This document shows positions 58,807 to 64,000 of a stretch of 64,000 bases of DNA, piece after piece. The translations under genes and the position numbers were made by a program. This stretch comes from Litchfieldia alkalitelluris (GTDB lineage Bacteria; Bacillota; Bacilli; Bacillales; Salisediminibacteriaceae): assembly GCF_002153425.1 (NCBI RefSeq), contig NZ_KZ119600.1, positions 378,835 through 442,834 of the forward strand, given 5' to 3'. Under the pieces are notes generated by a model. That model did no database searches. It worked only from the letters and a program-made list of their open reading frames with translations, and was not told the DNA's origin. Each line of letters begins with the position of its first letter. Position 1 is the first letter of the stretch.

Positions 58807-60046
58807 GTTTTTCCATTTGTTTAAGAGTATTGCTTTAAGAAATATTATTTTGTGTTACAGTATCTCAAGAATGGCTGTAACGATAAATATAGTAGTTACC
58901 TATTGGTTTGTTTGGGAATTAACAAATTCAGCTACCGTGTTGGGATTTTTGGGGTCTATTACAGTTGTTGCAACTTTAACTGGTTTGTTTTCCGGTATTA
59001 TTGTAGACCGATATAATAAATTTAAATTACTTATTATATCAGATATCTCGAGGTTTCTAATCCTTTTACTTGTACCTATAGTTTATTTTAATGATCTGGT
59101 ATCATGGGGATATTTTAGTATTATGCTATTACTAATGAATGTCGTCAGTCAATTTTATTCCCCAACAATTAGGTCCATTTTATTAGAGAGAGCTAACGAA
59201 AAAAATCTATCATCAATTAACAGTAGTTTGTTTATTATTGAACAAGTTTCTTTAATAATGGGAGCATCAATTGCAGGGATCTTGTTTATTCCATTAGGAA
59301 TTACCAATGCTTATTTATTAACTGCCACACTTTTTATTTTTTCATTTCTATTAATACTATTTACAAAGAAAACTATGTCGGATAAAAGTTCTATCAATAC
59401 TACTTCAACGAAAGAAAACTCGAGAACTATACTAACTGATTTCAAAGAAACCTATATCTTTATATTTAAAACACCTGTATTAGCTCATTCAACTCCACTT
59501 ATTTTATTTTTGTTTTTCTCTTTTGCTCCGGTGTTTATTTTATTAAGTGTCTGGTCAGACGAAGTATTAGGAAAAGGAGCATTTGGATACAGTATGATGG
59601 AAATTGCGTATCCAATAGGGATGGCAATAGGTGGAGTATGTTCTAACTATTTTTATAAAAAATTTAGTACTAGAACATTAATTACCTTTTGCTTGATTTT
59701 TGCTGGTATCTCAACACTTTTCTTTTCTTTTTCAAGAGAATTAGTACTTTCTCTCTTTTGTCTTATGGTATTAGGTTCTTGCTTAGCAGTCGCTAACGTA
59801 TCATTAGTTAATATTCAAACAAAGGTAGTGCCAGAGTATTTAAGAGGGAGATTTTTTGCTACAACTCAAACCTTTATTAGTTTAGTTCTTCCCTTAGGTT
59901 ATTCCTTATCTGGTTACTTAACAAGCTTTTTTGGCATCACATCAATATTTATATTTATCAGTGTATCTTTTTTACTTTCGTCGTTGATATTTTTTAATCT
60001 AAATTCCATCAAGGTTTACGAGAAAAGTCTACAATTGAGTAATTAA
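58793..60046 (+). CDS. MFS exporter
   Basis: A 417-residue transporter with twelve predicted helices and the MFS loop GIIVDRYNKFKLLI between helices 2 and 3 (normally G-x-x-x-D-R-x-x-R/K). It is most like the macrolide/peptide-efflux branch of the superfamily. TGAGGAGA precedes the ATG at 58793, inside the acyltransferase gene. In this operon it probably exports the finished product or protects the producer. The substrate cannot be read from the sequence. Confidence 0.87.
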   Translation: MHISEFFHLFKSIALRNIILCYSISRMAVTINIVVTYWFVWELTNSATVLGFLGSITVVATLTGLFSGIIVDRYNKFKLLIISDISRFLILLLVPIVYFNDLVSWGYFSIMLLLMNVVSQFYSPTIRSILLERANEKNLSSINSSLFIIEQVSLIMGASIAGILFIPLGITNAYLLTATLFIFSFLLILFTKKTMSDKSSINTTSTKENSRTILTDFKETYIFIFKTPVLAHSTPLILFLFFSFAPVFILLSVWSDEVLGKGAFGYSMMEIAYPIGMAIGGVCSNYFYKKFSTRTLITFCLIFAGISTLFFSFSRELVLSLFCLMVLGSCLAVANVSLVNIQTKVVPEYLRGRFFATTQTFISLVLPLGYSLSGYLTSFFGITSIFIFISVSFLLSSLIFFNLNSIKVYEKSLQLSN

Positions 60047-60068
60047 TTTTCAAAAGGTGGCTTAGAAT

Positions 60069-61850
60069 ATGCTCTCAAAAATGAACTTGATTAGTGATGA
60101 AATTAATTTTGATAAATTCTCAGAGAATATTTATTATATGGTTGAAAAGGATGGTATCAATTGTCTATACTCATATAATTTAAGTACAAAAGAAATAAAA
60201 AGCGAGTATGTACCTTCTAGTCCTTGGAAGTTAATTAATTATTATAAGCGAACTGGTGAAGATACATTACTTCTTTTAATGCGACAAAAAAAAACAACAC
60301 ATTCAGAACTATGGATGCAGAATTGTGAAGGCGAATTAAAATTTCTGGGACCGGAAGAAAGTGAAATATGCAATCAAGGAATCTATTTAGAAAAAGTAGC
60401 AGGAGTTATTTCAAATATAGTCAATAAAATAAGTGGAGAAAGTTATTTAAGGTATATAGATTTATCATCTGGAATGGAAGAAGATTTAATAAAACATGAT
60501 GGACTAATCTCGATTCAGACTATTTCCCCTTGCGGTAATTATGTAGTTATTATTTTTTCTGAAAAAGGATTCAAAGTAAAGATAGGGGTATTAGATCTTA
60601 GAAATAGAAAATTGATTTTCAATTCTTCTTTTTCGCTTCGAGTTGAAAGTGTTGTATGGCATTTTAATAATGAGGGTTTTTATATATTAACTAATGAATT
60701 AACTGAATATATATCAATATATTATGTGAGTTTAGACAATTTTTTGAAGGGTAACTTTCTTAATAGTATGGAGGAAGTCTATGTCGGGAAAAATGACATA
60801 GAACAGTTAGTTTCCTTAAAAGATGGGGTAATATTCACATCAAACACCAATGGTTATAGTACGATAAGTCATCTTAATTCATCTAGTAAGATTGAGGAAA
60901 TATACACAAACATAAAAGGAGTAATTACGGGATTTTCACTTTCAAATGACAATAGGAAATTAGCTTTTAAAATAAGTACTATAAATTCTCCAGGTGATAT
61001 ATGTATATATAATCTAAACTCTAAATGTATTGATAGATTAGGATTAAATAAAAGTAAAACATTTTATGAGATTTCATTATTACAAAAATCTCTTACATCT
61101 ACAGGGCCTTATTTAAATAATTACTCATCTAATATTATCGCAAAGAAAAAATATCCTGCTATAATACTCTTGCATGGCGGCCCACATAAACAAGATAGAC
61201 CTAGCTTTAATCCGTTAAAGAAACTCTTAGTTAAACAAGGGTTTGTAGTAATCTGTCCTAATATATCAGGAAGTACTGGATATGGAAAAACATACGAGGA
61301 AAGTATTTTAGGTGGATGGGGGGGGCAGGATCTAGATGAGATTAAACAAATCTATAACTGGTTACAGAAACAAGAATGGGTTATAAAAGATAGAATCTTT
61401 TTATGTGGTTTTAGCTACGGTGCCTATTTAACATTATTGGCTGTATCTAAATTAGAATGTAAATTCTATAAGGCTATAGCAATATCTGGTCCAGTAAATT
61501 TGTTAGATTTTATTAATAATATGCCTTTAGAAACACAGAATATTTTACAAAAGAATGTAGGAGATTCTTCATCTGAAGATAAAAGGAAGTATTTACTATC
61601 TAATTCTCCGAGTACTTATATAACTTCAATATCTTGTCCAATTCTAATAGCTCATGGTAGTCAAGATGACAAGATTAATAGAGACTCAATATTTAAATAT
61701 GTTAAGAAAGCTATTAGTTTTGGCAAAGATATGACATATTATGAAGTAGAGGGAGAAGGACATTCACTAAGTTACTCTAATACTGATATCAATAGTTTAT
61801 TAACCGATTGTTTAAAGTTTATGGATAGTAATAAATATTCAAATACCTAA
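60069..61850 (+). CDS. S9-family (prolyl oligopeptidase-type) peptidase
   Basis: A 593-residue protein: an N-terminal beta-propeller-like region (to about residue 340) and a C-terminal alpha/beta hydrolase. The catalytic triad is Ser449 in CGFSYGAYL, Asp533 in HGSQDDKI and His565 in GEGHSLS; HGGPH forms the oxyanion hole. No signal peptide is seen, so it is cytosolic. Such enzymes cut short peptides. It could trim the precursor or degrade product for self-protection, as the unrelated MccF does for microcin C. AAAGGTGG precedes the ATG. Last gene of the operon. Confidence 0.88.
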   Translation: MLSKMNLISDEINFDKFSENIYYMVEKDGINCLYSYNLSTKEIKSEYVPSSPWKLINYYKRTGEDTLLLLMRQKKTTHSELWMQNCEGELKFLGPEESEICNQGIYLEKVAGVISNIVNKISGESYLRYIDLSSGMEEDLIKHDGLISIQTISPCGNYVVIIFSEKGFKVKIGVLDLRNRKLIFNSSFSLRVESVVWHFNNEGFYILTNELTEYISIYYVSLDNFLKGNFLNSMEEVYVGKNDIEQLVSLKDGVIFTSNTNGYSTISHLNSSSKIEEIYTNIKGVITGFSLSNDNRKLAFKISTINSPGDICIYNLNSKCIDRLGLNKSKTFYEISLLQKSLTSTGPYLNNYSSNIIAKKKYPAIILLHGGPHKQDRPSFNPLKKLLVKQGFVVICPNISGSTGYGKTYEESILGGWGGQDLDEIKQIYNWLQKQEWVIKDRIFLCGFSYGAYLTLLAVSKLECKFYKAIAISGPVNLLDFINNMPLETQNILQKNVGDSSSEDKRKYLLSNSPSTYITSISCPILIAHGSQDDKINRDSIFKYVKKAISFGKDMTYYEVEGEGHSLSYSNTDINSLLTDCLKFMDSNKYSNT

Positions 61851-61965
61851 AAGGGCTGTTAGGAAAAAAAGTTCCTGACCCAATGGCTTTGTGCGATTTG
61901 AAGAATCAAATTAAAAATATGTTTTATTTTTATATTTGTATTTAATTGTAAAATAAAAAGACGGC

Positions 61966-62001
61966 GAACAGGGTTTATTTCTACCTTGTTCTCATTTTTT
62001 T
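61966..62001 (+). terminator. Terminator of the peptide operon
   Basis: GAACAGGG and CCTTGTTC pair around a 10-nt loop, followed by TCA and seven T residues. The rest of 61851-62184 is A/T-rich and shows no supported gene. Confidence 0.82.
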
Positions 62002-62184
62002 ATTAATGTTATATTATACGACTATTTGTAATATGTTTATAAACTGCGACGGTTCCGACAAACAAATTTTCTGGATTGTGAACTTTAGAATTACTACTTA
62101 TTATTACTGTACTGATAGTAATGTAGCAATAATTATTATTTTTATACCGTTTATAATAAAGATAATTACTTTTATTTTTAATTT

Positions 62185-63655
62185 AATTTACTTGACTCTT
62201 GCAAAAAACATGTCATATCGAATTGCGTCTATAATTTAGGCTTTATTAGAACCTTTGTCGCATTAGAAAAATAAAAAAGGACATTCCTACCTTTTGGGTG
62301 AAATATAAGGTTACCACAACCAAATCCCACAAAAAGGAGAATGTCCAATATTATGGTAACCTTCTATTCGCCGATCGTCAACTTTATTTTAGCGTTGAAA
62401 CTTTGTCTTTCGAAGCCACAAATGAATCACATTTTCACATTTGTTAATGGAATTATTTTGACCGACGGAAGAATCAACGTTTCTCAAATTCGTCGATCCA
62501 CTAATGAAAAAAGAGATCTTAGTTGCATGACTCGTTTTCTTAACGAGTCACCGTGGTGCCCGAACTATGTGACCAACAAACGGATTCATTTTGAATCACA
62601 TAAGGCAAAATCGAACCAGCACAAGTGATACAAGGCCAATCACATTTTTCATTATCGATGATTCCCAATGTAAGAAGGATCGTTCCACCAAGAAGATGGA
62701 AGGGTTGGATAACCACTTTTCTCATTCAGATGGAAAGGCCGTTTGGTCTCATTGTGTCGTGACAGCTCATGTCGTCAGTGACAATCACTCGTTTGCTTGG
62801 GATTTCCGTTCCTACTTTCGTGAAGAATATTGTCAAAATGAAGATATTCCTTTTAAAAGCAAAAATGATCTGGCGATCGAGTTAATCAATTCCTATCCAG
62901 CCACGGAAAACGAACAGGTATATGTGTTGGTGGATAGTTGGTACACAAGTAAAAAGTTGATTGAACACTGTCTTCAAAGAGGATTTCATCTCATCGGTGG
63001 TCTTCGTGCGAACCGAAAGATTTATCCTCATGGAATTGGCATTAAAATCACTGATTTTGCGTCCACTTATATAGAGTCATCTGATCTCCACTCCGTTACC
63101 GTGGATGATCATTCCTATAAGATTTACACTTATGAAGGAAATTTGAATGACACCGAGTACGCCAAAGTCCTTTTGTCTTGGGAAGACAAATTCGATTCGA
63201 GCAAAACGCCGTTTTGTATCCTTTGTACAGATAGTAGCCTGGATCTCGTAACCATCCTGCGCTATTATAATGTGCGTTGGAACATCGAAACCGGATACCG
63301 TTATTTCAAAGAATTACTGGGCTTTGACGAATATCAGCTTCTTTCACGCAAAGGAATTGAACGCTTTTGGACCATTGAATTTATTACTTACAACTACTTG
63401 GAGTATCAACGGCAAGAATGGCAAAAGGAGATTCCGATGACCATTGGAGATGTCGTGCGACGTATTCGTAAGGATCATCTTGGTCAACTTGTCGTTTACA
63501 CCTATGAACAAGCAATGGCTCAAAAGTCGCTTTTTGATATGTTGAAAGAACTAAAACTGGCAGCATAACTGAATTTTTTTCAACTGTCAGTTCATACGCA
63601 ATCCGTATGCCCTTTTTTAGGAATACTGATTAAAAATGCAAGAATCAAGTTGATT
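62185..63655 (+). mobile_element. IS4-type insertion sequence, right copy
   Basis: Same element and same orientation as 49424-50889. Its left end ACTTGACTCTTGCA is a better inverted match to the right end (TGCAAGAATCAAGT) than that of the left copy. The two copies frame the regulator and the peptide operon. No target duplication was found by eye. Confidence 0.85.
62341..63568 (+). pseudogene. IS4-type transposase, two overlapping frames
   Basis: Frame one is 62341-62628, frame two runs from the TTG at 62591 to 63568. Both translations are identical to those of the left copy, including the +1 offset after HKAKSNQHK. The catalytic DDE residues lie in frame two. Confidence 0.75.
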
Positions 63656-63723
63656 GAGAAATAAAAGGGGATTGGAACTTATTAATTGAATAGTAATTAT
63701 TAATTTGAAAACGGAGGCATAGA

Positions 63724-64000
63724 ATGAAAAAAATGTTATCTGTTTTCATTGTTTTGTTTTTATCACTTATTTTTACAGGGGGCGTGTTTGCAGAAGAGGA
63801 TATTGTCATTCTCTCGGAAGATGAAGAAGGCCTATTTTTGCATGATGGGGATGTCGTTACGGCTGTTTACGAGGTAATAGATGGGGAATGGACAGAACTT
63901 ACAGTTGATGAGTATTTGGACATTGTAGAGGAGTCTGCAGAAGAAGGATTTGAGGCAACTTATGAAAAAGAAAGAAGCTTACAAACTACTCCTTTTGCTC
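63724..64000 (+). CDS. Secreted protein, 5' part
   Basis: The frame starts MKKMLSVFIVLFLSLIFTGG and VFAEEDI, a standard signal peptide with a probable cleavage after VFA, then an acidic region with EEGLFLHDGDVVTAVYEV and YLDIVEESAEEGFEATYEKE. ACGGAGGC precedes the ATG. It is cut by the window end after 92 codons. No family is recognised. It is the first gene beyond the composite element and should belong to the chromosomal backbone. Confidence 0.8.
   Translation, partial: MKKMLSVFIVLFLSLIFTGGVFAEEDIVILSEDEEGLFLHDGDVVTAVYEVIDGEWTELTVDEYLDIVEESAEEGFEATYEKERSLQTTPFA

Noticed and set aside
62006-62239. 77-codon frame after the peptide operon
   Set aside because: Hydrophobic only because of A/T-richness, no ribosome binding site, and it runs into the IS end.

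Overview
The window is a low-GC Firmicute chromosome of the Bacillaceae type. Gene order follows the Bacillus subtilis guaA-pur-pcrA-ligA region closely (yeaC-yeaD-yebA-guaA-pbuG, yebG, purEKBCSQLFMNHD, yerA-yerB-yerC, pcrB-pcrA-ligA-camS). Ribosome binding sites are strong and TTG/GTG starts are common.

Layout. 1-8.75 kb: a MoxR/DUF58/transglutaminase-like operon, then guaA and pbuG, each behind a guanine-type purine riboswitch. 9.0-13.5 kb: an accessory operon starting at two Fur-like boxes: feoA, a divergent feoB, a nicotianamine-synthase-like gene, a small membrane protein, a type III polyketide synthase (bpsA) and an ICMT-like methyltransferase (bpsB). 13.6-23.3 kb: yebG, a Bce-type two-component system with its ABC transporter, and single genes (maltose acetyltransferase-like, CdsA-like, a C92-like peptidase, an amidase). 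23.5-37.5 kb: the twelve-gene purine operon with PurR boxes, promoter, third riboswitch and terminator. A dispersed structured repeat interrupts it in the purE leader, between purB and purC, and between purH and purD. 37.3-49.0 kb: small membrane proteins, yerA, yerB, yerC, a frameshifted membrane-protein gene, pcrB, pcrA, ligA and camS.

49.4-63.7 kb is a visibly A+T-richer island between two nearly identical, directly repeated IS4-type elements, so it has composite-transposon architecture. Inside are remnants of two group II introns and an IS1182-type element, a PlcR/RNPP-type TPR regulator with a divergent 42-codon secreted peptide gene that looks like its pheromone precursor, and a compact operon. 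That operon encodes a 22-residue peptide ending in Cys, an acyl carrier protein, a MccB/ThiF-type adenylating enzyme with an RRE-like N-terminus, an LpxL-like acyltransferase, an MFS exporter and an S9 peptidase. I do not recognise this combination. My reading is a quorum-controlled, ribosomally encoded and probably carrier-protein-linked or lipidated peptide pathway on a mobile unit. The enzyme families are fairly secure; the product and chemistry are inference.

A secreted protein gene starts at the right edge and runs out of the window. I saw no rRNA, tRNA or CRISPR array.
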